From Variovorax paradoxus (GTDB taxonomy: Bacteria; Pseudomonadota; Gammaproteobacteria; Burkholderiales; Burkholderiaceae_C): DNA of 64,000 nt. Within the stretch, counting starts at the first letter, position 1. Each line of letters starts with the position of its first letter. The notes under the pieces were generated by a model. The model did no database searches, was not told where the DNA came from, and saw only the letters and a list, made by a program, of their open reading frames with translations. The stretch is from contig NZ_JXQQ01000033.1 in assembly GCF_000834655.1 (NCBI RefSeq), positions 85,363 through 149,362 of the forward strand, written 5' to 3'. Both the position numbers and the translations under genes were made by a program. Below, one piece after another: positions 56,976-64,000 of this stretch.

Positions 56976-57415
56976 CCGAGATCGGCTTTCACTTCAACGC
57001 GCCCGACAAGCTGAACTACGCTTGCCGGCTCGTTCGCAAGGCCGTGAATGCGCGCGGCCTGCGGGTGGTGGTGGTCGGCGACGCGCAGGCGCTCGACGTG
57101 GTCGATGCCGCGCTCTGGCAGCTGTCGCCCGTCGACTTCGTCGCGCACTGCCGCGGCGACGCGCAGGCCCACGTGGTGGCCCGCTCGCCGGTGATTCTTT
57201 CGTCTGAAGGTGCCGACGCGGCATCGTGGCCGCACCGCGAGATGCTGGTGAACCTGGGCCTCGAAGTGCCCGCAGGATTCGAGCGCTTCGAGCGCCTGAT
57301 CGACATCGTGAGCGACGAGGCCAACGACCGGCAGATCGGCCGCTCGCGCTGGCGCCATTACGCCGACCGCGGCTACACCATCCAGCCGCACGACTTCGCA
57401 AGGAGCGCTTCCTGA
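56972..57415 (+). CDS. holC: HolC, DNA polymerase III chi subunit
   Basis: A protein of 147 residues starting at a GTG that overlaps the pepA stop. It carries the chi-subunit pattern EIGFHFNAPDKLNYACRLVR, DAALWQLSPVDFVAHC and FERLIDIVSDEANDRQIGRS. Chi links the clamp loader to single-strand-binding protein. The pepA-holC order is conserved in proteobacteria. Confidence 0.93.
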   Translation: MTEIGFHFNAPDKLNYACRLVRKAVNARGLRVVVVGDAQALDVVDAALWQLSPVDFVAHCRGDAQAHVVARSPVILSSEGADAASWPHREMLVNLGLEVPAGFERFERLIDIVSDEANDRQIGRSRWRHYADRGYTIQPHDFARSAS

Positions 57416-57416
57416 T

Positions 57417-57812
57417 ATGGCCAGCACGCTGCGCACGCCGCCCCGGTTCGTTCCCACGCTGACCACGGTGCTCGACATTCCGGCAGAGCCCGCGAGCGCC
57501 GAGCCGTTCGATGCGCCGGCGCCACAGCCCGATCCGGCCAGCGCGGTGGCGCTGCCGCCCGCGGCGCAGCTCACGCAGGCGGAAATCGTGAGCCTCGAAG
57601 AGCAGCTTCTGCATCGCGTGCTGCAGCGCGTGGACCTGTCGCTCGAGGAGCGATTGAGCGATGCGGTGTCCGCCGCGGTGCAGCAGCAACTGGACGACAT
57701 GGTGCCTCGTCTGCGCGGTGAAATCGAAGCCGTTTTGCGCGCGCTGGTGATCGAATCGATGGCCGCCGAACTCTCGGAAAACACAGGGTCTACGCCAGCT
57801 TCCGGCGCATAA
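57417..57812 (+). CDS. Conserved hypothetical protein downstream of holC
   Basis: A protein of 131 residues: a Pro/Ala-rich N-terminal half (about 1-55) followed by a helical domain, probably coiled-coil (ALPPAAQLTQAEIVSLEEQL, SAAVQQQLDDMVPRLRGEIE). The start ATG at 57417 is 1 base after the holC stop, so it is translated from the same mRNA. I recognise no family; the position behind holC in one operon is the only functional hint. Confidence 0.65.
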   Translation: MASTLRTPPRFVPTLTTVLDIPAEPASAEPFDAPAPQPDPASAVALPPAAQLTQAEIVSLEEQLLHRVLQRVDLSLEERLSDAVSAAVQQQLDDMVPRLRGEIEAVLRALVIESMAAELSENTGSTPASGA

Positions 57813-57949
57813 ATCCTCGGCTAAACTGCGCCGCAGGTCGGAATGGCGTGAGGGTGCCGCTGGTCTGCGGCGCGAAACTTGCGAGGTCTGCGCGCCCGGA
57901 TCACACGACCGGTTTTTTATTGTTTTCATCCAAGTTCTGGAGGTTTCCC

Positions 57950-59158
57950 ATGCAATTGAAATGGACTGCGGTCGCACTGGCTGCACTCACGCTGGTGGCT
58001 TGCGGCAAGAAAGAAGAAGCTGCTGCACCCGCTGCAACGCCGGCGCCCACGGCGGCCGCCCCCGCACCCGCAGCACCTCCTGCCGATGCACTGGTCGTCA
58101 AGATCGGTCACGTCGGCCCGACCAGCGGTCCCATTGCCCACCTTGGCAAGGACAACGAGTTCGGCGCCAAGATGGCCATCGAAGACCTGAATGCAAAGGG
58201 CCTCAAGATCGGCGACAAGGTTGCCAAGTTCGTGCTGGTTCCCGAAGACGACGCTGGCGATCCGAAGCAAGGCACGGCCGTCGCCCAGAAGCTGGTCGAC
58301 GAAAAGGTCAACGGCGTGGTCGGTCACCTGAATTCGGGCACCACCATTCCCGCTTCCAAGCTCTACAGCGACGCCGGCATTCCGCAGGTTTCGCCGTCGG
58401 CAACCAACCCCAAGTACACGCGCCAAGGCTTCAAGACCACGTTCCGCGTGGTGGCTGACGACACGCAACTGGGTGGCACGCTCGGCAAGTACGCGGTCGA
58501 CACGCTCAAGGGCAAGAACATTGCCGTGATCGACGACCGCACGGCTTATGGCCAAGGCGTTGCCGAAGAATTCGAGAAGGCTGCCAAGGCCGCCGGCGCC
58601 ACCATCGTGGGCCACGAGTTCACCACCGACAAGTCGACCGACTTCAACGCCATCCTGACCAAGCTGAAGGCTGCCAAGCCCGACGTCCTGTTCTTCGGCG
58701 GCATGGACGCTGTCGGCGGCCCGATGCTCAAGCAAGTCAAGCAACTCGGCCTGAACGTCAAGTTCATGGGCGGCGACGGCCTGTGCACCGGCGAACTGCC
58801 GAAGCTGGCCGGCGATGCGATCGGCGAAGACATGGTGGTCTGCGCCGAAGCCGGCGGTGTCGACGGCGACTTCAAGCAGCCGCTGGAAGACTTCAAGGCC
58901 AAGTTCAAGACCAAGAACGGCGTCGAAGTGCAGATCTATGCACCGTACGTCTATGACGCGGTCAACGTGCTGGCCGAAGCCATGGTCAAGGCCGGTTCTT
59001 CGGAGCCTGAAAAGTACCTGCCTGAAATCGGCAAGCTGCAATACAAGGGCGTGACCGGCCCGATCGCCTTCGACGAAAAGGGCGACATCAAGAACGGCGC
59101 GCTGACCCTGTTCACGTACAAGGGTGGCGTCCGCACGCAGATCGCCGTGGTGCGCTGA
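57950..59158 (+). CDS. Branched-chain amino-acid ABC transporter binding lipoprotein (LivK-like)
   Basis: A protein of 402 residues with a lipobox (TLVAC at 14-18), an Ala/Pro/Thr-rich spacer (about 25-48) and a type 1 periplasmic-binding fold (VVKIGHVGPTSGPIAHLGKD, VNGVVGHLNSGTTIPASKLY, IAVIDDRTAYGQGVAEEF). It should bind leucine/isoleucine/valine or a similar amino acid. TGGAGG sits 7 bases before the ATG at 57950; no permease gene follows, and a terminator ends the unit. Confidence 0.9.
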   Translation: MQLKWTAVALAALTLVACGKKEEAAAPAATPAPTAAAPAPAAPPADALVVKIGHVGPTSGPIAHLGKDNEFGAKMAIEDLNAKGLKIGDKVAKFVLVPEDDAGDPKQGTAVAQKLVDEKVNGVVGHLNSGTTIPASKLYSDAGIPQVSPSATNPKYTRQGFKTTFRVVADDTQLGGTLGKYAVDTLKGKNIAVIDDRTAYGQGVAEEFEKAAKAAGATIVGHEFTTDKSTDFNAILTKLKAAKPDVLFFGGMDAVGGPMLKQVKQLGLNVKFMGGDGLCTGELPKLAGDAIGEDMVVCAEAGGVDGDFKQPLEDFKAKFKTKNGVEVQIYAPYVYDAVNVLAEAMVKAGSSEPEKYLPEIGKLQYKGVTGPIAFDEKGDIKNGALTLFTYKGGVRTQIAVVR

Positions 59159-59205
59159 AGCGCATAGGCAACCGCGCGATTCGCGCGGCTTGTCTCGCAA
59201 AAAAG

Positions 59206-59229
59206 AAAAGGGCCTTCGGGCCCTTTTTT
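59206..59229 (+). terminator. Rho-independent terminator after the LivK-like gene
   Basis: Stem AAAAGGGCC / GGCCCTTTT around the stable tetraloop TTCG, ending in a T run. The A tract on the left makes it work in both directions, so it can also end the minus-strand receiver gene. Confidence 0.92.
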
Positions 59230-59257
59230 CATTTGTAGTGCGCTGCAGCGCGCGTCG

Positions 59258-59647
59258 TCAGAGGGGAGCGAGGCCCGAGGGGCGATCGGTGTTGCAGTAC
59301 TCGATGAAGGCATCGAGATCGCGCGACTTGTCGAACACGGCATCGGCTCCCAGCGCCTGGCAGCGGGACCGGATGTCCACGGTCACGTAGTTGCTCAACA
59401 CCACGACCCGCTGGCCCGCGGAGCGGACCTTGCAGCCAGCAAGCACGCCCAGGCCGGAGCCTTCCTTGAGGAACAGGTCGACGATCAGAAGTTGCCAGTC
59501 GTCGGGGTGGGCCGCCAGCCACGCCAGTGCGTCCGACTCGGTTTCGGCAAAGCCGACCACATGGCCATTGACCAGATCCTCGAGTGCCGGGACCAGGTTG
59601 TCTCTGATGGTCTTGTTGTCCTCGACGAGGAACGTGATGAGGGACAT
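59258..59647 (-). CDS. Stand-alone response-regulator receiver protein
   Basis: A protein of 129 residues, REC domain only: acidic pair in FLVEDNKT, phospho-acceptor Asp in LLIVDLFLKEG, Ser/Thr switch in VVLSNYVT, and Lys in VFDKSRD. There is no output domain, so it should act on a partner protein. No kinase gene is adjacent; the hybrid kinase operon at 11312-16822 is the nearest kinase cluster but is far away. Confidence 0.9.
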   Translation of the reverse strand: MSLITFLVEDNKTIRDNLVPALEDLVNGHVVGFAETESDALAWLAAHPDDWQLLIVDLFLKEGSGLGVLAGCKVRSAGQRVVVLSNYVTVDIRSRCQALGADAVFDKSRDLDAFIEYCNTDRPSGLAPL

Positions 59648-59747
59648 GCCTTGGTTTCGCTTTGAGAACCAATAGCGTAGCGTGCCCAGCGTGGTCGCAG
59701 CGTAGGAGAAGGGAGACGGACCGAAGGACCGTTGTTCTGGGGCCCGT

Positions 59748-60104
59748 TCAGCTCGGGTCGTTGGCGCGGATCCTGGCCTTGAGCTTCTCGGCCAGCGCCT
59801 GGCTCTCGTCGCGCTCGGCAGTCGCCTCGATGCGCTTCTCGATTTCTTCGCTCAGCGCGGCGTTCACCTCGGCCAGCTTTTCCGCCGACTTGGCCAGCTT
59901 CTCTTCGAGCTGGCTGGTGTGTTCGATGGCCTGCGCCACTTCGCCGACCTGGATTTCGTCGGGCAACTCTTGCTCGAGCACCGTGCTCACCACGGCCAGG
60001 TTGTCCGATGCCCGTCGCACATCGGCGGCGACTTCTTCGCTCTTTTGAAGCGTCTTGTCCAGGGAGGTCCTGCCACGCGGCGCGGTTTGGGTCTGTCCAG
60101 CCAT
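59748..60104 (-). CDS. Small coiled-coil protein, unrecognised
   Basis: A protein of 118 residues: a basic N-terminus (MAGQTQTAPRGRTSLDKTLQ) followed by one long Glu/Ala/Lys-rich helix (about 25-115), strongly heptad-like. The ATG at 60104 with AAAAGGAG upstream is preferred over the longer frame, which runs through a terminator. The function is unknown. The neighbour on the same strand is a receiver protein 100 bases downstream; a link is only suggestive. Confidence 0.7.
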   Translation of the reverse strand: MAGQTQTAPRGRTSLDKTLQKSEEVAADVRRASDNLAVVSTVLEQELPDEIQVGEVAQAIEHTSQLEEKLAKSAEKLAEVNAALSEEIEKRIEATAERDESQALAEKLKARIRANDPS

Positions 60105-60231
60105 CGAGGCTCCTTTTGCGGTTCTTGCCGGCTTGAAAAGTAAAACCTTTGGATCGTACCGCCAGACGAATGCGTCGGTGGACTTGACCCCAGTTGTTGC
60201 AAAGCAACGTGTCACAGGACATCCCGGACGA

Positions 60232-60264
60232 CAAAAAAGCCCAAGTGCTTGTGGCGACTTGGGC
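60232..60264 (-). terminator. Rho-independent terminator after tRNA-Ser
   Basis: Stem GCCCAAGT / ACTTGGGC with a 10-base loop, followed on the minus strand by six T. It begins 52 bases past the 3' end of the tRNA-Ser gene. Confidence 0.85.
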
Positions 60265-60315
60265 TTCTTCTTGCTGACTCTGCATGTTCGCGAACGGTTA
60301 CGAACAATCAATCTC

Positions 60316-60406
60316 TGGCGGAGCAGGCGGGATTCGAACCCGCGGAGGGCTATTAACCCTCACACGCTTTCCAGGCGTGCGACTTAAACCGCTCATCCAC
60401 CGCTCC
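60316..60406 (-). tRNA. tRNA-Ser(GGA)
   Basis: A class II tRNA of 91 bases, CCA encoded. Acceptor GGAGCGG (with CTGCTCC at the 3' side), anticodon loop CTGGAAA with GGA, a long variable arm GTGAGGGTTAATAGCCCTC, and T-arm CGGGTTCGAATCCCG. It reads UCC and UCU serine codons. It lies directly behind the SPFH gene on the same strand but has its own TATAAT. Confidence 0.97.
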
Positions 60407-60416
60407 TGAGCCCACG

Positions 60417-60422
60417 ATTATA
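60417..60422 (-). promoter_or_regulatory. -10 hexamer TATAAT of the tRNA-Ser promoter
   Basis: A perfect minus-strand TATAAT 10 bases before the mature 5' end of tRNA-Ser, in the 24-base gap behind the SPFH gene. The -35 (TTCGAA at an 18-base spacing) is weak. Confidence 0.55.
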
Positions 60423-60430
60423 GCAGTCGC

Positions 60431-61360
60431 TCAACTCGGATTCGAAGGCTTTCCAGCCTGAACCATGCGCATCGCAGAGGCGATGAGCGCCGCGGTCTCG
60501 CTCATGTTGCTCGGCACGATCAGCGTGGTCTTAGAGTCGGCCGCGACCTTGCCGTAGGCATCGACGGCGCGTTCGGCCACCTTGAGCTGCACGGCCTGTT
60601 CGCCACCCGGCTGCTGGATGGCGGCAGCCACGCGCTCGATGGCGTCTGCGGTCGCGGTGGCCACCGCGGTGATGGCGGCGGCTTCGCCCTGGGCGTTGTT
60701 GATCTGGGCCTGCTTCTCACCTTCGGAGCGGGCGATGAAGGCCTCGCGCTCGCCGGTAGCGATGTTGATTTGCTCCTGGCGGCGGCCTTCCGAGGCTGCG
60801 ATCAGCGCGCGCTTGCCGCGCTCGGCGGTGATCTGCGCCTGCATGGCCAGGAGAATTTCCTTCGGCGGCGTCAGGTCCTTGATTTCGTAGCGAAGCACCT
60901 TCACGCCCCAGTTCAGCGCAGCCTCGTCGATGGCAGCCACCACCTGGGCGTTGATCACGTCGCGCTCCTCGAAGGTCTTGTCGAGCTCGAGCTTGCCGAT
61001 CACGCTGCGCAGCGAGGTTTGCGCTAGTTGCGTCACGGCCACGATGTAGTTCGACGAGCCGTAGCTCGCGCGCATCGGGTCGGTCACCTGGAAGTAGAGG
61101 ATGCCGTCGACCTGCAGCTGCGTGTTGTCGCGCGTGATGCAGATCTGGCTCGGCACGTCGAGCGGGATTTCCTTCAGGCTGTGCTTGTAAGCCACCCGGT
61201 CGATGAACGGGATCAGGAAATTGGGGCCGGGCGTCATGGTGCCGTGGTACTTGCCCAGGCGCTCGCGCACCCAGGCGTTCTGCTGCGGCACGAACTTGAC
61301 CGACTGGCTGATGAAGATGATCGCAATGACCAAGATGATGAGGGGGACCGAAAATTCCAT
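60431..61360 (-). CDS. SPFH/Band 7 membrane protein (QmcA/stomatin-like)
   Basis: A protein of 309 residues. An N-terminal membrane anchor (PLIILVIAIIFISQSVKFVP) is followed by a band-7 domain (NAWVRERLGKYHGTMTPGPN, FIDRVAYKHSLKEIPLDV, LRSVIGKLELDKTFEERDVI) and a helical tail rich in Ala/Gln/Glu (EKQAQINNAQGEAAAITAVA). It forms oligomeric membrane microdomain scaffolds and often controls proteases. It lies 34 bases downstream of the nfeD-like gene, the usual partner. Confidence 0.92.
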   Translation of the reverse strand: MEFSVPLIILVIAIIFISQSVKFVPQQNAWVRERLGKYHGTMTPGPNFLIPFIDRVAYKHSLKEIPLDVPSQICITRDNTQLQVDGILYFQVTDPMRASYGSSNYIVAVTQLAQTSLRSVIGKLELDKTFEERDVINAQVVAAIDEAALNWGVKVLRYEIKDLTPPKEILLAMQAQITAERGKRALIAASEGRRQEQINIATGEREAFIARSEGEKQAQINNAQGEAAAITAVATATADAIERVAAAIQQPGGEQAVQLKVAERAVDAYGKVAADSKTTLIVPSNMSETAALIASAMRMVQAGKPSNPS

Positions 61361-61394
61361 GGTGCTCTTCCTTTTCTAAGCTCTGTTCTGCTGA

Positions 61395-61820
61395 CTAGAT
61401 CTTGTCGACGACGAGGCGGCTGCCGACCACCTCGACCACGCGGTGCTCGCCCGTCGAAGTCGGATGGCCCGCGCGCTGCACGACGGTCCATTGGGCGCCG
61501 CGGTAGCGCACGGTGGCGGTGCCGTCGGGGTTCCATGCATCGACATGCACGCTCTCGCCGATGTCGAGGTTCACGTCGCGGTTGGTGCCGGAGGCCGCTG
61601 CCCGCGGACGCTTGCGCTGGATCGAGTACCAGACCAGCACGGCACCCACGCCGATCACGGCGGCCACGATCAATTGGGTGATGGTGCCGAAGCCCAGGTG
61701 CGCTGCAATCGCCGCGGCCGCGAAACCGGCCGCCAGCAGAAGCAGGTACACCGTGCCCGAGAGCAGCTCGACCACGATGGCGGCGCCCGCGATCAGCCAC
61801 CAGATGGTGGAATTCGCCAT
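61395..61820 (-). CDS. NfeD-family membrane protein
   Basis: A protein of 141 residues (short NfeD, no protease domain): two to three hydrophobic helices (STIWWLIAGAAIVVELLSGT, LLAAGFAAAAIAAHLGFG, QLIVAAVIGVGAVLVWYSI), then the C-terminal OB-fold (VDAWNPDGTATVRYRGAQWT, HRVVEVVGSRLVVD). GAGGAGTTGTC precedes the ATG at 61820. It pairs with the downstream SPFH protein as in other bacteria. Confidence 0.92.
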   Translation of the reverse strand: MANSTIWWLIAGAAIVVELLSGTVYLLLLAAGFAAAAIAAHLGFGTITQLIVAAVIGVGAVLVWYSIQRKRPRAAASGTNRDVNLDIGESVHVDAWNPDGTATVRYRGAQWTVVQRAGHPTSTGEHRVVEVVGSRLVVDKI

Positions 61821-62017
61821 GACAACTCCTCTTTTTTGCTTGTTCGATGCGCGCCATTCTGAGGCATACGGCGCCAAGCGCTTGCCCTGCGTAGGGGTAC
61901 TGGCCCCAGAGGAGTGCCTCGTGCCGTCGTCGCCCAAATGTCTTGCACCAGGCTGACCAAATCCTTCATCTGAATTCCGTACACTTCGCGCCTCATTGCC
62001 TGTCCGGAGCCCTGCTC

Positions 62018-64000
62018 ATGAAATTCCGCTTCCCCATCGTCATCATCGACGAGGACTTCCGCTCCGAAAACACCTCGGGCCTCGGCATTCGCGCGCTCGC
62101 GCAGGCCTTCGAAAGCGAGGGCTTCGAGGTGCTGGGCGTCACGAGCTACGGCGACCTGAGCCAGTTCGCGCAGCAGCAAAGCCGCGCCAGCGCCTTCATC
62201 CTTTCGATCGACGACGAGGAATTCACGGTCGGCCCCGATCTCGATCCGGCCGTGCTGAACCTGCGCACCTTCATCGGCGAGGTGCGGCGCAAGAACGCGG
62301 ACGTGCCCATCTACATCTACGGCGAGACCAAGACCGCGCGCCACATCCCCAACGACATCCTGCGGGAGCTCCACGGCTTCATCCACATGTTCGAGGACAC
62401 GCCGGAGTTCGTGGCGCGCCACATCATCCGCGAGGCCAAGAGCTATCTGGAAGGCGTGCAGCCGCCGTTCTTCAGGGCGCTGATCGACTATGCGGAAGAC
62501 GGCTCGTACTCCTGGCACTGCCCGGGCCACTCGGGCGGCGTGGCGTTCCTGAAGAGCCCGGTGGGCCGCATGTTCCATCAGTTCTTCGGCGAGAACATGC
62601 TGCGCGCCGACGTCTGCAACGCGGTCGAAGAACTGGGGCAACTGCTCGACCACACCGGCCCGGTGGCGGCCAGCGAGCGCAATGCGGCGCGCATCTTCAA
62701 CGCCGACCATTGCTTCTTCGTGACCAACGGCACCAGCACCAGCAACAAGATGGTGTGGCACCACACGGTGGCGCCCGACGACGTGGTGGTGGTCGACCGC
62801 AACTGCCACAAGTCGATCCTTCACGCGATCATCATGACCGGCGCGATCCCGGTGTTCATGAAGCCCACGCGCAACCACTTCGGCATCATCGGCCCGATCC
62901 CCAAGAGCGAGTTCGAGCAGAGCGCCATCAAGGCCAAGATCAAGGCCAACCCGCTCCTGGCCGACGTGGACCACGAGAAGGTCAAGCCGCGCGTGATGAC
63001 GCTCACCCAGTCGACCTACGACGGCGTGATCTACAACACCGAGACCATCAAGAACATGCTGGACGGCTACGTCGACACGCTTCACTTCGACGAGGCCTGG
63101 CTACCGCACGCCGCCTTCCACCCGTTCTACGGCGCCTATCACGCGATGGGCAAGCGCCGCGTGCGGCCCAAGGAATCGCTGGTGTTCGCCACGCAGTCCA
63201 CGCACAAGCTGCTGGCCGGCATCAGCCAGGCCAGCCACGTGCTCGTGCAGGATTCGCAGAATCGCGCGCTCGACCGAGACCTCTTCAACGAGGCCTACCT
63301 GATGCACTCGTCGACCAGCCCGCAGTACGCGATCATCGCGAGCTGCGACGTGGCCGCCGCCATGATGGAGCCGCCCGGCGGCACCGCGCTGGTGGAAGAA
63401 AGCATCCTCGAGGCGCTCGACTTCCGCCGCGCCATGCGCAAGGTCGAGGAAGAGTTCGGCAAGGACGAGTGGTGGTTCAAGGTCTGGGGCCCCGAGAAAC
63501 TCGTCGACGAAGGCATCGGCCGCGCCGACGACTGGATCATGAAGGGCGAGAAGGACGGCAAGCCCAAGAACAAGAAGAGCCCGCGCAACTGGCACGGCTT
63601 CGGCGACCTGGCCGACGGCTTCAACATGCTCGACCCGATCAAGTCGACCATCGTCACGCCCGGCCTCGACCTGGAAGGCAACTTCGCCGAGACCGGCATC
63701 CCTGCGAGCGTGGTGACCAAGTTCCTCGCCGAGCACGGCGTGATCGTGGAGAAGACGGGCCTCTACAGCTTCTTCATCATGTTCACCATCGGCATCACCA
63801 AGGGCCGCTGGAACACGCTGCTCACGGCGCTGCAGCAGTTCAAGGACGACTACGCGCGCAACCAGCCGATGTGGCGCATCCTTCCCGAGTTCTGCCAGCA
63901 GCACCCGGGCTACGAGCGCCTGGGCCTGCGCGACCTGTGCCAGCACATCCACCAGCTCTACGCACGCTACGACGTGGCGCGCCTGACCACCGAGATGTAC
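62018..64000 (+). CDS. Orn/Lys/Arg decarboxylase, PLP-dependent (3' end outside the window)
   Basis: 661 codons are visible, open to the window edge, of a family that is usually about 750 residues. N-terminal response-regulator-like wing domain (FRFPIVIIDEDFRSENTSGL, about 1-130), then the PLP aspartate-aminotransferase-fold core (WHCPGHSGGVAF, FFVTNGTSTSNKMVWHHTV, HFDEAWLPHAAFHPFY) with the PLP lysine 397 in STHKLLAG, and part of the C-terminal domain. It decarboxylates arginine, lysine or ornithine to a polyamine precursor, and also serves acid resistance; which amino acid cannot be settled from what is visible. It is divergent from the nfeD-like gene. Confidence 0.9.
   Translation, partial: MKFRFPIVIIDEDFRSENTSGLGIRALAQAFESEGFEVLGVTSYGDLSQFAQQQSRASAFILSIDDEEFTVGPDLDPAVLNLRTFIGEVRRKNADVPIYIYGETKTARHIPNDILRELHGFIHMFEDTPEFVARHIIREAKSYLEGVQPPFFRALIDYAEDGSYSWHCPGHSGGVAFLKSPVGRMFHQFFGENMLRADVCNAVEELGQLLDHTGPVAASERNAARIFNADHCFFVTNGTSTSNKMVWHHTVAPDDVVVVDRNCHKSILHAIIMTGAIPVFMKPTRNHFGIIGPIPKSEFEQSAIKAKIKANPLLADVDHEKVKPRVMTLTQSTYDGVIYNTETIKNMLDGYVDTLHFDEAWLPHAAFHPFYGAYHAMGKRRVRPKESLVFATQSTHKLLAGISQASHVLVQDSQNRALDRDLFNEAYLMHSSTSPQYAIIASCDVAAAMMEPPGGTALVEESILEALDFRRAMRKVEEEFGKDEWWFKVWGPEKLVDEGIGRADDWIMKGEKDGKPKNKKSPRNWHGFGDLADGFNMLDPIKSTIVTPGLDLEGNFAETGIPASVVTKFLAEHGVIVEKTGLYSFFIMFTIGITKGRWNTLLTALQQFKDDYARNQPMWRILPEFCQQHPGYERLGLRDLCQHIHQLYARYDVARLTTEMY

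Overview
The window is a gene-dense, GC-rich bacterial chromosome segment. It most resembles a Comamonadaceae betaproteobacterium of the Variovorax type. The grounds are family-level recognition and gene order, not a database match: a pal-cpoB-tcdA block, a dapC-dapD-pilU-dapE-prmB block, a DUF4148 protein, a CysB-type regulator, and a dispersed intergenic repeat of the kind I associate with this family. There is no integrase, transposase, CRISPR array or rRNA, so the segment looks chromosomal rather than a mobile island.

Region by region. 1-1875: end of the Tol-Pal cluster (pal end, cpoB), tcdA and a tRNA-Lys with its terminator. 1876-11276: accessory metabolism and regulators, namely a DUF4148 protein, a GMC oxidoreductase with a divergent HTH-GAF protein, a secreted alpha/beta hydrolase, an SDR/NTF2-like pair with a divergent LysR gene, and tryptophanase with a divergent Lrp/AsnC gene. 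11312-16822: a compact minus-strand operon rsbR-rsbS-rsbT-(HATPase+PP2C phosphatase)-histidine kinase-hybrid histidine kinase, which is a complete stressosome module wired to two-component kinases. 17089-25416: a three-gene FMN monooxygenase/CMD/alkylhydroperoxidase operon facing a five-gene operon for a metal-dependent hydrolase and an SsuABC-type ABC importer. 25693-30263: an orphan MetQ-like binding protein, a fasciclin protein, a candidate small RNA, a GAF protein and a stand-alone cI/cro-like switch. 30287-37889: an ABC-F ATPase, prmB, and three genes of the succinylase branch of lysine/DAP synthesis with a pilU-type ATPase among them. 37922-49328: LysR/oxidoreductase pair, DUF3829 lipoprotein, LysE exporter, argA, an unusual AAA+/M41 protease, hrpA. 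49373-55439: small membrane proteins (one frameshifted), an aminotransferase, cysB, a CbiX-like protein, lptG and lptF. 55461-64000: pepA-holC, a branched-chain amino-acid binding lipoprotein, a receiver-only protein, tRNA-Ser, an SPFH/NfeD pair, and an Orn/Lys/Arg decarboxylase that runs off the window.

The items most worth following up are: the HSP100-type AAA+ domain joined to an FtsH-type peptidase (43087-45084); the stressosome-to-kinase operon (11312-16822); a minus-strand small-RNA candidate whose loop carries repeated anti-Shine-Dalgarno motifs (27767-27860); a tryptophanase with Asn where known tryptophanases have an active-site His (9211-10611); a DUF3592 gene put out of frame by one extra unit of a 4-base repeat (49826-49840); and three copies of a roughly 90-base intergenic repeat.
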